Of a stretch of DNA of 64,000 nt, positions 35,493 through 43,964 are shown in pieces (the first letter of the stretch is position 1; each line of letters begins with the position of its first letter). A model generated the notes under the pieces. That model worked only from the letters and a program-made list of their open reading frames with translations. It was not told the DNA's origin and did no database searches. The position numbers and the translations under genes are program-made. This DNA comes from Aeromicrobium sp. 9AM. GTDB taxonomy: Bacteria; Actinomycetota; Actinomycetes; Propionibacteriales; Nocardioidaceae. Location: positions 310,001 through 374,000 of the forward strand of contig NZ_LR733303.1 in NCBI RefSeq assembly GCF_902506105.1, read 5' to 3'.

Positions 35493-35947
35493 ACCTCGCA
35501 CGAGCGCGTCCCCCGGCGCACCCCCGTCGCGAAATCAGCGGCTTCGTAGGCGCCAATGCAACTGAAATAGCAGGTAAAACTTAATCCTGAGTCACTTGTG
35601 ATGAGGAGGTCAACTCCAGTCAGTTCAACTGGGACTGTGCCGGTCATTGCAGCCATGATGACTCCTCGTCAGACAGGGGCTGGATAGGGCCGTCGTTGCC
35701 AGGGCGGCCCTCTGCATACGCTCCGGGACTAGCGACCCGTTACACAGTAGGTCTCGCCGAGTGCACACTTTTGCGCTTCTTGTGGCCGTTGTTCGTCCGC
35801 AAGCCAATGACGACGCAGTGCTGGAGATAAAGCCAATCGGCGAACGGATGGCATGGTGCTGCGTGGTGGCGCGCGCTCCGGCATGCGTTGTGTGACTGCC
35901 GTGTGACACAGCGGGAGCGAACACGCAGGTCAGGCGGCGCTTCGGCC
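35493..35947. other. 455-bp stretch at the edge of the accessory region; possible small minus-strand gene start
   Basis: No complete gene is recognised. On the minus strand an ATG at 35656 has a good ribosome site (GAGGAG about six bases upstream). It opens a frame starting MAAMTGTVPVELTGVDLLIT that has a protein-like composition for about 45 residues and then runs antisense into the glycerate kinase gene. This may be the start of a gene truncated at this edge. The rest is unremarkable and ends at the acyl-CoA dehydrogenase fragment. Confidence 0.4.
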
Positions 35948-36047
35948 CGAATGCTCCAAGATCACCCAGATCTACGAGGGCACCAACCAGGTGCAGCGCG
36001 TCGTCATGGCCCGCCAGCTCCTCGCCGGGATCCAGTCAACGCTCTGA
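35948..36047 (+). pseudogene. 3' remnant of an acyl-CoA dehydrogenase gene
   Basis: The frame reading KITQIYEGTNQVQRVVMARQ and ending with a TGA at 36047 is the strongly conserved C-terminus of acyl-CoA dehydrogenases. The upstream sequence no longer matches: the expected GYTRDFPVERYMRDA-type region is missing. Only about the last 30 codons remain. The remnant has the high-GC style of the DNA to its right. It therefore marks a breakpoint where the left-hand region was joined to the chromosome. Confidence 0.8.
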
Positions 36048-36079
36048 CAGCTGTCACTGCAGGGCACTAGCCTGCGGTG

Positions 36080-37879
36080 ATGGACGACCTGGGCACCGTC
36101 GCGCGGTCGCTCGACCTCATGGCCCAGGGTCGCGCCCCAGAGGTGGCGGTCGAGCTGGCGGACCAGGCCGGGTCGGTGGCCCGGTCGATGATCGGCATGG
36201 CGGCCTTTTGGCTCGGCGAGTTCGAGGTGGCCGAGCGTGCGGGTCGCGCTGCTGTGACAGCTGCCGGGTCCGACGTCGAGCATCACCTGGCCCTCGCCGT
36301 GGTCGCCCTCGCGGATGCCGGTCTCATGGAGACTGCCCCCTCACCGGCACTGGACGACGTCGTCGCGGCGTTGGGTCCGTCCCTCGACGCGATGGATGAC
36401 TTCGTCCGCTACCTCGTCGCCGAGGCCGCGCTGACGCAAGCGCGTCTCGGGGTCGCCGCAGCGGTGTGGGACGAGTCGGTCACAGAGTCGTGGCGGGGGC
36501 ATTCCTACCGGGCCATGATGCTGGCGACGGGCGCCCGGATCGCAGCCTTCGGTGGCCGTATCGACGAGGCTCAGGGCTCGGCGCGACAGGCTGTGGCGCT
36601 GGCCGACAGCGAGCGCACGCGGCTCTTGACGATGTCGGTGGCCGGACTGGTCTCGGGCAACAGCTCTGACGTCACGTCGACCTCGGCGCTCGTGGCTGAG
36701 ATCGAGGCGGCCGGGCTCGCGGCGGATGACCACCTGAGTCGCGGGCTCCACCTGCTGGCGGCCTTTGCCGCCGTGGCGATCGGCGACGTGGCCCAAAGCG
36801 CGTCGCTCGTCCTCATCGCCGGTGGCGACGCCGGCCTGTCACGCTTCACGATCATCGACCGGGCCCTGGGGCTTGAGCTCCTCGTCGCCGCCGCGGTCGC
36901 TCTGGGCGATCGTGACGCAGCGGAGGCCTGGGGCGCCCAGGCGGAGCCCCTCGCCGATCACCCGATCGCCCGCCCGACGATCCAGCGGCTCAAGGCCCGC
37001 CTCGCCGAGATGGCCGGCGACCGCGAACGTGCGATCGAGCTGGCCGAGCTGGCGGTCGAGGGGTGCCGGCTGGACGCCCGAAATGTCGAGCTGGCCGAGA
37101 CGGAGGTCGTCCTGGCGCGGATCCGCGTGGCCGGCAACGACCTGTCGACGGCCAGCCGGTCGATGCGCGAGCTGGTCGCCGCCAGCGATCGACTCGGCCA
37201 TCACGCCGTACGTCGGGCCGCCGGCCAGACCTTGGGCCGCGCGGGCCGCCGGCTGCCCCCGGTGATCGGCGACGGGTGGGCTGCCCTGTCTGCCCGCGAG
37301 GCGGAGATCGCCCACCTGATACTGGCTGGGCAGGAGACGACGCAGATCGCCAAAGGCCTGTTCATCTCGCCCCACACGGTGCGGGTCCACACGTCGCGGG
37401 TCCTCGCCGCGTTCAGTGTCGGCACGCGGGTCCAGCTCGTGGCTCGCGCGAGCGTCCCGCAGGGCGCCACGTCGCCGATGGGTGCGGCGCTGACGCCCCG
37501 GCAGCGGGAGGTCGTGGCACTGGTGGCCGAGGGACTGTCGAACGCCGACATCGCCGAGCGGCTCAGCGTCTCCGTGAAGGCCGTCGAGAAGAACGTCTCG
37601 GCGGCTCTTCGCCGCGTCGGTGCCCGGTCACGACTCGACCTCGCTCGCGGCTGGGCGGCCGGCTCAGTGGAGCTTGTCGTCGGCGAGCGCGAGGAGCTTG
37701 CGGCCGAGGTCCTCGAGTGCGGGCTGCTCGAGCCCCTTGGCCTGCTGGAGCGTGATGAGCGCGATGACCTTGCCGTCAGTGGTGCCTCCGGCGGTCTGGA
37801 GGCTCTCACCGCCGAAGACCGTCCCGAACGCGAGGAACGCCTTGGTGCCGACCCCGTCGACCACGACGACCTTGGGTGA
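36080..37879 (+). CDS. Regulator with tandem LuxR-type HTH domains
   Basis: A 599-residue protein. Residues 1 to about 395 are alpha-helical and TPR-like with no ATPase motif. Two LuxR HTH domains follow: residues about 404-456 (LSAREAEIAHLILAGQET) and about 472-525 (LTPRQREVVALVAEGLSNAD). Two adjacent GerE-type HTHs are uncommon. The reading frame then runs on for about 70 residues antisense through the convergent lipoprotein gene (37664-37879); the tail has the look of antisense sequence, so the ancestral stop was probably lost. ATG 36080; GTG 36077 is an alternative. Confidence 0.8.
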   Translation: MDDLGTVARSLDLMAQGRAPEVAVELADQAGSVARSMIGMAAFWLGEFEVAERAGRAAVTAAGSDVEHHLALAVVALADAGLMETAPSPALDDVVAALGPSLDAMDDFVRYLVAEAALTQARLGVAAAVWDESVTESWRGHSYRAMMLATGARIAAFGGRIDEAQGSARQAVALADSERTRLLTMSVAGLVSGNSSDVTSTSALVAEIEAAGLAADDHLSRGLHLLAAFAAVAIGDVAQSASLVLIAGGDAGLSRFTIIDRALGLELLVAAAVALGDRDAAEAWGAQAEPLADHPIARPTIQRLKARLAEMAGDRERAIELAELAVEGCRLDARNVELAETEVVLARIRVAGNDLSTASRSMRELVAASDRLGHHAVRRAAGQTLGRAGRRLPPVIGDGWAALSAREAEIAHLILAGQETTQIAKGLFISPHTVRVHTSRVLAAFSVGTRVQLVARASVPQGATSPMGAALTPRQREVVALVAEGLSNADIAERLSVSVKAVEKNVSAALRRVGARSRLDLARGWAAGSVELVVGEREELAAEVLECGLLEPLGLLERDERDDLAVSGASGGLEALTAEDRPEREERLGADPVDHDDLG

Positions 37880-38233
37880 GTCCATGGCGCCGGCTGCTCC
37901 CGACTGCGCGCCCTCGAACCCGCCCGTGCCCGGGTCGTCGGGCATCGCCGTGATCGAGCCCGACACGGCGCGCGGATCCTCCTGCTTGAACCCGCACCCG
38001 CCGCCCGGCTGGGTCTCCGTGGTCACGGTCGCGCCGACGACGGCCCCGAACTCCTCGGCCGTGAACGCCGTGCAGAGATCCTCCGGGATCTTCGGGGCAG
38101 AGCTCGTGGTGGCGGCCGCCGGCTTGTCGTCGGAAGCCGAGGTCTTGGCTCCGTCACTGCCTGATCCACAGGCGGTGAGCACGGCCAGCATCGTGGCGGC
38201 GGTGAGCGTACGTGCGGGTCGTGACAGGCGCAT
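37664..38233 (-). CDS. Lipoprotein, DUF3558-like
   Basis: A 189-residue secreted lipoprotein. The signal peptide ends in the lipobox LTAC with Cys22 as the lipidated residue, followed by a Ser/Ala/Thr-rich linker and a domain with two further cysteines (DLCTAFTAEE and GGGCGF). The pattern CTxxTxEExxxxxG resembles actinobacterial DUF3558 lipoproteins. Its last 72 codons overlap the convergent regulator frame. Function unknown. Confidence 0.8.
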   Translation of the reverse strand: MRLSRPARTLTAATMLAVLTACGSGSDGAKTSASDDKPAAATTSSAPKIPEDLCTAFTAEEFGAVVGATVTTETQPGGGCGFKQEDPRAVSGSITAMPDDPGTGGFEGAQSGAAGAMDSPKVVVVDGVGTKAFLAFGTVFGGESLQTAGGTTDGKVIALITLQQAKGLEQPALEDLGRKLLALADDKLH

Positions 38234-38272
38234 GGCATCGATCCTTCGGCAGGCGTGTTGGGTCAGGTGGCG

Positions 38273-38737
38273 TCAATCGGCGTCGCTGAGACGGCCCCTG
38301 GCCCGCCTCAGCGCCCGATAGAACGTCGCGCGGCTCACGTGCAGCTCTCGCTGGGCCACGAGATGCCCACCGTGAGGGTCGAGGCAGCCCCGCACGATCG
38401 CGGTGTGCATCAGCACGTCAGCGGCCGAGCTGCCGAAGGCGGCGTCGACCCGCTCGCGTACGAGCCGACGAGCGGCGTCCGCCCGCGCGGGCGCGCTGCC
38501 CTCGCCGCCGGCGAACCGGGAGGCGGCCAGCCAGTTGTCGTCGTGGAACCTGCGTACGGCCTCGATCAGCGAGCAGTCGTGGTGCGGCAGGAAGCCGCGG
38601 ATCAGCCCCATGACCTCGTCGGCCACCTCCTCGATGAGGACCCGGTCCGCGTCACCGAGTGGCCCGGCGCTCAGCCGCTGGACGACGAGGTCGTGCAACC
38701 CCGCGGGGGGCTTGAGCGCCACCATGTCGACCGCCAT
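38273..38737 (-). CDS. Hypothetical protein with C-terminal helix-turn-helix
   Basis: A 154-residue mostly helical protein. The C-terminal segment HLVAQRELHVSRATFYRALR looks like a helix-turn-helix recognition region of the Fis/PucR sort. The N-terminal 100 residues show no known domain. I do not recognise the family. It sits 39 bases upstream of the lipoprotein gene in the same orientation and could regulate it. Confidence 0.6.
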   Translation of the reverse strand: MAVDMVALKPPAGLHDLVVQRLSAGPLGDADRVLIEEVADEVMGLIRGFLPHHDCSLIEAVRRFHDDNWLAASRFAGGEGSAPARADAARRLVRERVDAAFGSSAADVLMHTAIVRGCLDPHGGHLVAQRELHVSRATFYRALRRARGRLSDAD

Positions 38738-38831
38738 GCAAGCAGGATGACCGCTGGCGGGGCTGTACGTCCGCCGGTTGGGGGTAGGGATGCGGCGTAA
38801 TGACCGCGCCGCATCCGCCTAGGCTCGTGAC

Positions 38832-39731
38832 GTGAGCCTGCTGCCGTTCGACCTGCCGCCGGCGTTCCTGGCGGCGGCGCGCAGCCCGGAATGGGCAGCG
38901 TGGGTCGATGGCGTGCCTCGCACCGTGCGCGACCTGCTCGACGAGTGGGATCTCGTGGTCGACGGCGAGCCGATGCACGGCTGGACGTCGCTCGTCGTGC
39001 CGGTACGCACCGACGAACGTGCAGCGGTGCTCAAGGTGGCCTGGCCGTACGAGGAGTGCCAGCACGAGATCCTGGCGCTGCAGCACTGGCACGGCAGGGG
39101 AGCGGTCCGGCTGCTGCGTGCCGATCCGCGGCGCAACGCGATGCTGCTTGAGCGGCTCTCGACCCGAGACCTGACGCAGATGGACGTCGTCGAGGCGTGC
39201 GAGGTCATCGCCGGGCTCTACGCGCGGCTGCATGTCCCGGCGCCACCACAGATGTTGACGCTGAGCTCATACATCCGCCGTTACACCGACGACCTCGAGC
39301 GACTGCCCAAGGACGCTGCGATCCCACGACGGATCGTCGACCAGGCCGTACGCGTCGGGCGTGAGCTCTCCGACGACCCGGCGTCGGACGGCACGCTGAT
39401 CCACGGGGACCTGCACTTCGAGAACGTCCTGGCCGGCGAACGCGAGCCGTGGCTGGCGATCGACCCGCAGCCGGTCTCGGGCGATCCGCACTACGAGGTG
39501 GCGATGCTGCTCTTCAACCGCTGGGACGAGATCGTCGCCTCCGGCGACGTCCGCGAGGCGGTGCGGCGCCGGTTCCACGCTGCCGTCGACGTCGCAGGGC
39601 TCGACGAGGACCGGGCCCGTGACTGGGTCGTCGTCCGTGAGGCGCACAACGCCATGTGGGCGATCGAGGACGGTGATGATCCCGACCGGGTCACGACCGC
39701 GATCACGATCATCAAGGCCGTCCAGGACTAG
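38832..39731 (+). CDS. Aminoglycoside/hydroxyurea phosphotransferase-family kinase
   Basis: A 299-residue protein of the APH(6)/hydroxyurea phosphotransferase family. The catalytic loop TLIHGDLHFENVLAG and the metal-binding WLAIDPQPVSGDPHYEVA are conserved, and VLKVAWPYEECQHE supplies the ATP-binding lysine and glutamate. GTG start at 38832. Such genes confer streptomycin resistance in some hosts, but in soil actinobacteria many have unknown small-molecule substrates. Monocistronic here. Confidence 0.88.
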   Translation: MSLLPFDLPPAFLAAARSPEWAAWVDGVPRTVRDLLDEWDLVVDGEPMHGWTSLVVPVRTDERAAVLKVAWPYEECQHEILALQHWHGRGAVRLLRADPRRNAMLLERLSTRDLTQMDVVEACEVIAGLYARLHVPAPPQMLTLSSYIRRYTDDLERLPKDAAIPRRIVDQAVRVGRELSDDPASDGTLIHGDLHFENVLAGEREPWLAIDPQPVSGDPHYEVAMLLFNRWDEIVASGDVREAVRRRFHAAVDVAGLDEDRARDWVVVREAHNAMWAIEDGDDPDRVTTAITIIKAVQD

Positions 39732-39736
39732 GACGT

Positions 39737-40321
39737 CTAGGGCATCAGCGTCTCGACGATGCGGTCGACGTACGCCGTGAACGCCTTACCCGTGGGCAAC
39801 CGGTCGGGCGTCGCGTGCGCGAGCTGGGCGTGGCCGAGATAGGCCGCGTACGCCAGCAGCGCGCGGTCGCGTGCCCGCGCCTTCGACAGCCCTTGCTCGA
39901 CGTACAGGGACTCGAGTGTCGACATGCGCCGTTCGGTGACGCGGGCCAGCACGGGGGCGACGATCGGGTGGTCGGCGTGCGGCTGCAGCGCGAGCTCGAT
40001 CGAGCCGGCCCCGGGCGTCTGCACGACCGCGCCGAGCACGAGCCGGAGCAGGACGCGCAGCCGATCGGCACCGTCGGCGCCCCGGTCGACGGCAGCGATG
40101 ACGCCGTCGGTGTCGCGGCGCTCCCACCTCGCCAGGGCGGCCGTGATGAGGTCGTCGCGCCCTGAGAAGTGCCAGTAGAAGCTGCCCTTGGTCGCGCCGA
40201 GCGTCTTGGCGATCGGCTCCACCGCCACGGCGGGGAGGCCGTTTCGCTCCAACGCGGTGAGCGCAGCGGAGCTCCAGTCGTCCGCGGTCAACGGTGTGCG
40301 AGGGCCCTTGGCAGAAGTCAT
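39737..40321 (-). CDS. TetR-family transcriptional regulator
   Basis: A 194-residue TetR repressor. The HTH region includes AVEPIAKTLGATKGSFYWHF, followed by a helical ligand domain. ATG 40321 was chosen over ATG 40327, which would lie inside the operator. It is divergent from the SRPBCC gene, and two copies of CATACG-N4-CGTATG lie between them. Self-regulation and control of the SRPBCC gene are strongly suggested. Confidence 0.92.
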   Translation of the reverse strand: MTSAKGPRTPLTADDWSSAALTALERNGLPAVAVEPIAKTLGATKGSFYWHFSGRDDLITAALARWERRDTDGVIAAVDRGADGADRLRVLLRLVLGAVVQTPGAGSIELALQPHADHPIVAPVLARVTERRMSTLESLYVEQGLSKARARDRALLAYAAYLGHAQLAHATPDRLPTGKAFTAYVDRIVETLMP

Positions 40322-40322
40322 G

Positions 40323-40367
40323 TCCATACGCTACCGTATGGATGTCCTCCACATACGGAGGCGTATG
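40323..40367. promoter_or_regulatory. Two identical-spacing TetR operators
   Basis: Site 1 is TCCATACG-CTAC-CGTATGGA (40323-40342) and site 2 CATACG-GAGG-CGTATG (40352-40367). Both have a four-base spacer, and their centres are 27 bases apart. They fill the gap between the divergent tetR and SRPBCC genes; site 2 ends at the GGAGG ribosome site of the SRPBCC gene. Confidence 0.8.
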
Positions 40368-40378
40368 GAGGAAATGTC

Positions 40379-41332
40379 ATGGTCACCAATGTGCACGAAA
40401 GACTCATCCCCGTTCCGGCGGATCTCGTCGGGGAGTCACTCGACCGGGTCGGCAGCGCCGACGATCGGTGGTGGCCGTCGCCCGCCTGGCCTCCGATGGT
40501 GCTGGAGGCGCCGCTGGGCATCTGGGTCCGCGGCAGCCACGGCCCGATCCGCTACCAGGTGACCGAGCACGTCCCGGGGCGGCGCGTCGTGTTCACGTTC
40601 GACGAGGGGGTCGGGCTTCGCGGCAGCCACCGGTTCGAGGTCGTCCCGCAGGGCGCCGGGTCCTGCGTCGTGCGGCACGTCGTGGAGGGCCGCACCACGG
40701 GAACCATGCGGCTCGTGTGGCCCTTGGCCATGCGCTGGCTGCACGATGCCGTCGTCGAGGACCTGATGGACCGCGTCGAGACCGACGCGGGACACCCGCC
40801 TGCACGGCGTGCCCGGTGGTCGTGGTGGGTGCGGCAGATCAGGCGGATGACGCAACCCCGGGCGACTGGTGTGCCGGTCCCGGCGACCCCGCTGCTGGAG
40901 AACGCGTTGCCCCACGTCGACTGGGCCGATGCCTTCGCCGTGCGGCGGCCGGTCGGCAGCTCGGGGGACCCGCAGGTCTGGGCCGATGCGGTGTTCCACG
41001 CGCCACCGCTGTGGGTCGGCGCGCTCCTGGCGGCGCGTGAGTCACTCGTACGCCTCGTGGGCATCGAGCGGGCCGGCCGGGGTGTGTTCGACCCGGTTGC
41101 GCACACGGACGACGAGGTGCTGCTCGGCATCGACCAGAGTCATCTTGGCTTCCGCGCGTCGGTGCTGTGCGAGCCCGACCGCGTCGTCGTCAGCACGGTG
41201 GTGCGTCTTCACAACCGCCGCGGTCGCGCCTACTCGGCGATCGTGCGCCGGGTGCACCCCGCAGTCGTACGCGCGATGTTGCGCCGGGCTGCCGCACGCG
41301 TACCGGTGGCCGAGGCGGTTCCCGCTCGCTGA
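40379..41332 (+). CDS. SRPBCC-like / DUF2867 two-domain protein
   Basis: A 317-residue protein from ATG 40379 (GGAGGAA upstream). Residues 1 to about 150 resemble an SRPBCC ligand-binding domain (VTEHVPGRRVVFTFDEG, then a cluster of hydrophobic strands). Residues about 185-310 resemble DUF2867 (WADAVFHAPPLWVGALLAAR). No catalytic residues are known for either. The divergent TetR with paired operators implies inducible expression, perhaps to bind or modify a hydrophobic molecule. Confidence 0.75.
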   Translation: MVTNVHERLIPVPADLVGESLDRVGSADDRWWPSPAWPPMVLEAPLGIWVRGSHGPIRYQVTEHVPGRRVVFTFDEGVGLRGSHRFEVVPQGAGSCVVRHVVEGRTTGTMRLVWPLAMRWLHDAVVEDLMDRVETDAGHPPARRARWSWWVRQIRRMTQPRATGVPVPATPLLENALPHVDWADAFAVRRPVGSSGDPQVWADAVFHAPPLWVGALLAARESLVRLVGIERAGRGVFDPVAHTDDEVLLGIDQSHLGFRASVLCEPDRVVVSTVVRLHNRRGRAYSAIVRRVHPAVVRAMLRRAAARVPVAEAVPAR

Positions 41333-41360
41333 AGGGAACAGCCTGTGGCAGGCTGAATCC

Positions 41361-42032
41361 ATGCCTCTCGTGACCTTTCAAGCGTTGTGCATCGACGCGA
41401 ACGACGTGTCCGCGGTCCAGGACTTCTGGGCCGAAACGCTCGGCCTCGAGGTCGAGGAGCTCAAGGACGGCGACGCCCACCTGAGCGGCGCCAAGGCCGG
41501 TGAGGAGGTGTGGATCAACGCCGTGCCCGAACCGAGGACCGTCAAGCAGCGGGTGCACCTCGACGTCCGGGCCGAGTCGATGGAGCCGTTCGCCGGCTTC
41601 GAGCGGATCTCCAAGGAGGGCGAGCACGCCTGGACCACGCTCGCTGACCCCGAAGGTGGCGAGTTCTGCGTGTTCACCTACGGCGAGCCGCCGGCGCAGA
41701 AGTTCAAGTCCATCGTGGTCGACTCCGCCGACCACGTCGCGATCTCTGACTGGTGGGCCGGCGTCATCGGCGGCAATGTCAGTCACGACGACGGCTACTC
41801 GCCGCTCGAGGAGGTTCCCGGACTGTCGACCGAGGGATTCGACTTCGTCCCGGTGCCCGAGCCCAAGACGGTCAAGAACCGCATCCACTGGGACGTCAGG
41901 CTGCTCGACGGTGCCACTGTCGACGACCTGGTCGCGGCGGGCGCCACGATCCTGACGCCCGCCGGAGAGAGGTCCTGGACCATCATGGCCGACCCCGAGG
42001 GCAACGAGTTCTGCGTCTTCCCGAGCGAGTGA
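41361..42032 (+). CDS. VOC-family protein with two glyoxalase-like domains
   Basis: A 223-residue protein made of two similar halves of the VOC fold (glyoxalase_6 type). The repeated pattern is VPEPRTVKQRVHLDV and later VPEPKTVKNRIHWDV, each followed by LADPEGGEFCVF or MADPEGNEFCVF. This indicates internal duplication. ATG 41361, 28 bases after the SRPBCC gene. Such proteins are common in actinobacteria, often of unknown function, sometimes binding drugs. Confidence 0.88.
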   Translation: MPLVTFQALCIDANDVSAVQDFWAETLGLEVEELKDGDAHLSGAKAGEEVWINAVPEPRTVKQRVHLDVRAESMEPFAGFERISKEGEHAWTTLADPEGGEFCVFTYGEPPAQKFKSIVVDSADHVAISDWWAGVIGGNVSHDDGYSPLEEVPGLSTEGFDFVPVPEPKTVKNRIHWDVRLLDGATVDDLVAAGATILTPAGERSWTIMADPEGNEFCVFPSE

Positions 42033-42068
42033 CGGCGGCGGTCAGGCGGCGCGTGGTGGAATGAACCC

Positions 42069-43130
42069 GTGCCTGCACTCGACCTGAACACCGACGTCGT
42101 CAGCCTCACCGCCGCGCTCGTCGACATCCCTTCGGAGAGCCTCGACGAGCAGGTCATCGCCGATGCCGTCGAGGCGGCCCTGCGTGTGCTGCCGCACCTC
42201 GAGGTCGTACGCGATGGTCACACGATCGTCGCCCGTACGTCGCTCGGCCGGCCCGAACGCGTCGTCATCGCCGGGCACCTTGACACGGTGCCTGCCAACG
42301 GCAACCTGCCGTCACGGCTGGACGGCGAGATCCTCCACGGCCTGGGCACCTGCGACATGAAAGGCGGGGTGGCGATCGCACTCCTGATGGCCGCCACTGT
42401 TCCTCAGCCAGTCCGCGACGTCACCTACGTGTTCTACGAGGGCGAGGAGATCGCCGCTGAGCACAACGGTCTCGGCCGGCTGGCCCGCGAGCGTCCCGAG
42501 CTGCTCGCCGGCGACTTCGCGATCCTCATGGAGCCGTCCAACGCCGGTGTCGAGGCCGGCTGCCAGGGCACGATGCGCGTCGACATCCGCACGGCCGGCG
42601 AGCGGGCCCACACGGCTCGCGCGTGGATGGGCAGCAACGCGATCCACGCCCTCGCCCCCGTGCTCGACGGCCTCAACGCGTACGTCCCACGCACAGTCGA
42701 GATCGACGGGCTGACGTACCGCGAGGGACTCAACGCGGTCGCGATCAACGGCGGGGTGTCGGGCAACGTCGTGCCGGACGAGGCCGTCGTGACGGTCAAC
42801 TATCGCTTCGCCCCCGACCGCAGCGAGGAGCAGGCGCACCAGCACCTGCAGGAGACGTTCGAGGGCTTCGGGCTGACCGTCACCGACTCGGCGCCGGGCG
42901 CGCTCCCCGGGCTGTCACACCCCGCCGCGGCGGCGTTCGTCGAGGCGGTGGGCGGCGAGGTGCACCCCAAGTTCGGCTGGACCGACGTCGCCCAGTTCAC
43001 GCTGCTGGGCGTACCGGCAGTCAACTACGGCCCTGGCGACCCCACGTTCGCCCACAAGGCCGACGAGCACGTACCCGTCGAGCACCTGCACCGGGTGCGC
43101 GACCGACTCGAGAAATGGCTGACCACATGA
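42069..43130 (+). CDS. dapE: Succinyl-diaminopimelate desuccinylase
   Basis: A 353-residue M20-family metallo-amidase that releases succinate from N-succinyl-LL-diaminopimelate in lysine and cell-wall precursor synthesis. Metal-site motifs are AGHLDTVP, GLGTCDMKGG, FYEGEEIAAEHNG (catalytic Glu) and LMEPSN; HKADEHVP is at the C-terminus. GTG start at 42069. It overlaps the LOG-family gene (ATGA), an arrangement shared with mycobacteria. The actinobacterial DapE form is of this length. Confidence 0.93.
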   Translation: MPALDLNTDVVSLTAALVDIPSESLDEQVIADAVEAALRVLPHLEVVRDGHTIVARTSLGRPERVVIAGHLDTVPANGNLPSRLDGEILHGLGTCDMKGGVAIALLMAATVPQPVRDVTYVFYEGEEIAAEHNGLGRLARERPELLAGDFAILMEPSNAGVEAGCQGTMRVDIRTAGERAHTARAWMGSNAIHALAPVLDGLNAYVPRTVEIDGLTYREGLNAVAINGGVSGNVVPDEAVVTVNYRFAPDRSEEQAHQHLQETFEGFGLTVTDSAPGALPGLSHPAAAAFVEAVGGEVHPKFGWTDVAQFTLLGVPAVNYGPGDPTFAHKADEHVPVEHLHRVRDRLEKWLTT

Positions 43131-43867
43131 CGAGCTCCGACAAGCCCAGGCCCGACCACCGCAAGGGACCCGTACGCCTTCGCGGCGCCCAGCGGCCGAC
43201 CAGCACGACCGACCAACGGCTGCTCGACTCGCGCGGTCCCAGCGACTGGGTGCACACCGACCCGTGGCGGGTCCTGCGCATCCAGTCCGAGTTCGTCGAG
43301 GGCTTCGGCGCACTCGCCGAGCTCGGCCCGGCCGTCAGCATCTTCGGCTCGGCACGAACCAAGCCGGACGACCCGATGTACGAGGCCGCCCGCCAGATCG
43401 CCGCGCGTCTCTGCGGCGAGGGCTACGCCGTGATCACCGGCGGCGGTCCCGGCGCGATGGAGGCCGCCAACCGGGGCGCGAGCGAGTGCGGCGGCGTGTC
43501 CGTCGGCCTCGGCATCGAGCTCCCGCACGAGCAGGGCATGAACGAGTGGGTCGACCTCGGCATCAACTTCCGCTACTTCTTCGTCCGCAAGACGATGTTC
43601 GTGAAGTACGCCCAGGGGTATGTCGTGCTGCCGGGCGGCTTCGGCACGATGGACGAGCTGTTCGAGGCGCTGACGCTGGTGCAGACCCAGAAGATCACGT
43701 CGTTCCCGATCGTCCTGTTCGGCACGGAGTACTGGAGCGGGCTGATCGACTGGCTGCGCACCACGATGCTCACCGACGGCAAGATCGGCCAGCCCGACAT
43801 CGACATGCTGCACCTCACCGACGACATCGACGAGGCCGTCCAGTGGTTCGTCGCCAAGGACAGCTGA
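43127..43867 (+). CDS. LOG-family protein (putative nucleotide 5'-phosphate phosphoribohydrolase)
   Basis: A 246-residue Rossmann-fold protein. The family fingerprints GGGPGAMEAANRGA and LPGGFGTMDELFE are both complete. LOG enzymes hydrolyse cytokinin or other nucleoside monophosphates to the base and ribose 5-phosphate. ATG 43127 overlaps dapE; an in-frame ATG at 43115 is possible. The counterpart next to dapE and folP in M. tuberculosis is Rv1205. A 65-bp hairpin element follows the stop. Confidence 0.9.
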   Translation: MTSSDKPRPDHRKGPVRLRGAQRPTSTTDQRLLDSRGPSDWVHTDPWRVLRIQSEFVEGFGALAELGPAVSIFGSARTKPDDPMYEAARQIAARLCGEGYAVITGGGPGAMEAANRGASECGGVSVGLGIELPHEQGMNEWVDLGINFRYFFVRKTMFVKYAQGYVVLPGGFGTMDELFEALTLVQTQKITSFPIVLFGTEYWSGLIDWLRTTMLTDGKIGQPDIDMLHLTDDIDEAVQWFVAKDS

Positions 43868-43881
43868 CCGGATCCCGACCT

Positions 43882-43946
43882 CCGCGATTCGTGGAGCTAC
43901 AGGCGCTAAACCGCCTGGATGACGCCTGCAGCTCCACAAATCGCGG
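43882..43946. repeat. 65-bp intergenic inverted-repeat element, copy 1
   Basis: The arms 43882-43905 and 43923-43946 pair at 22 of 24 positions around a 17-base centre. The ends read CCGCGATT and AATCGCGG. It lies between the convergent LOG and folP genes. A second copy of exactly 65 bp is at 62725-62789, also between convergent genes, with three compensatory base-pair changes. It may be a bidirectional terminator, a REP-like element, or both. Confidence 0.8.
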
Positions 43947-43964
43947 AGCTGTGGGCGGGTCGCT

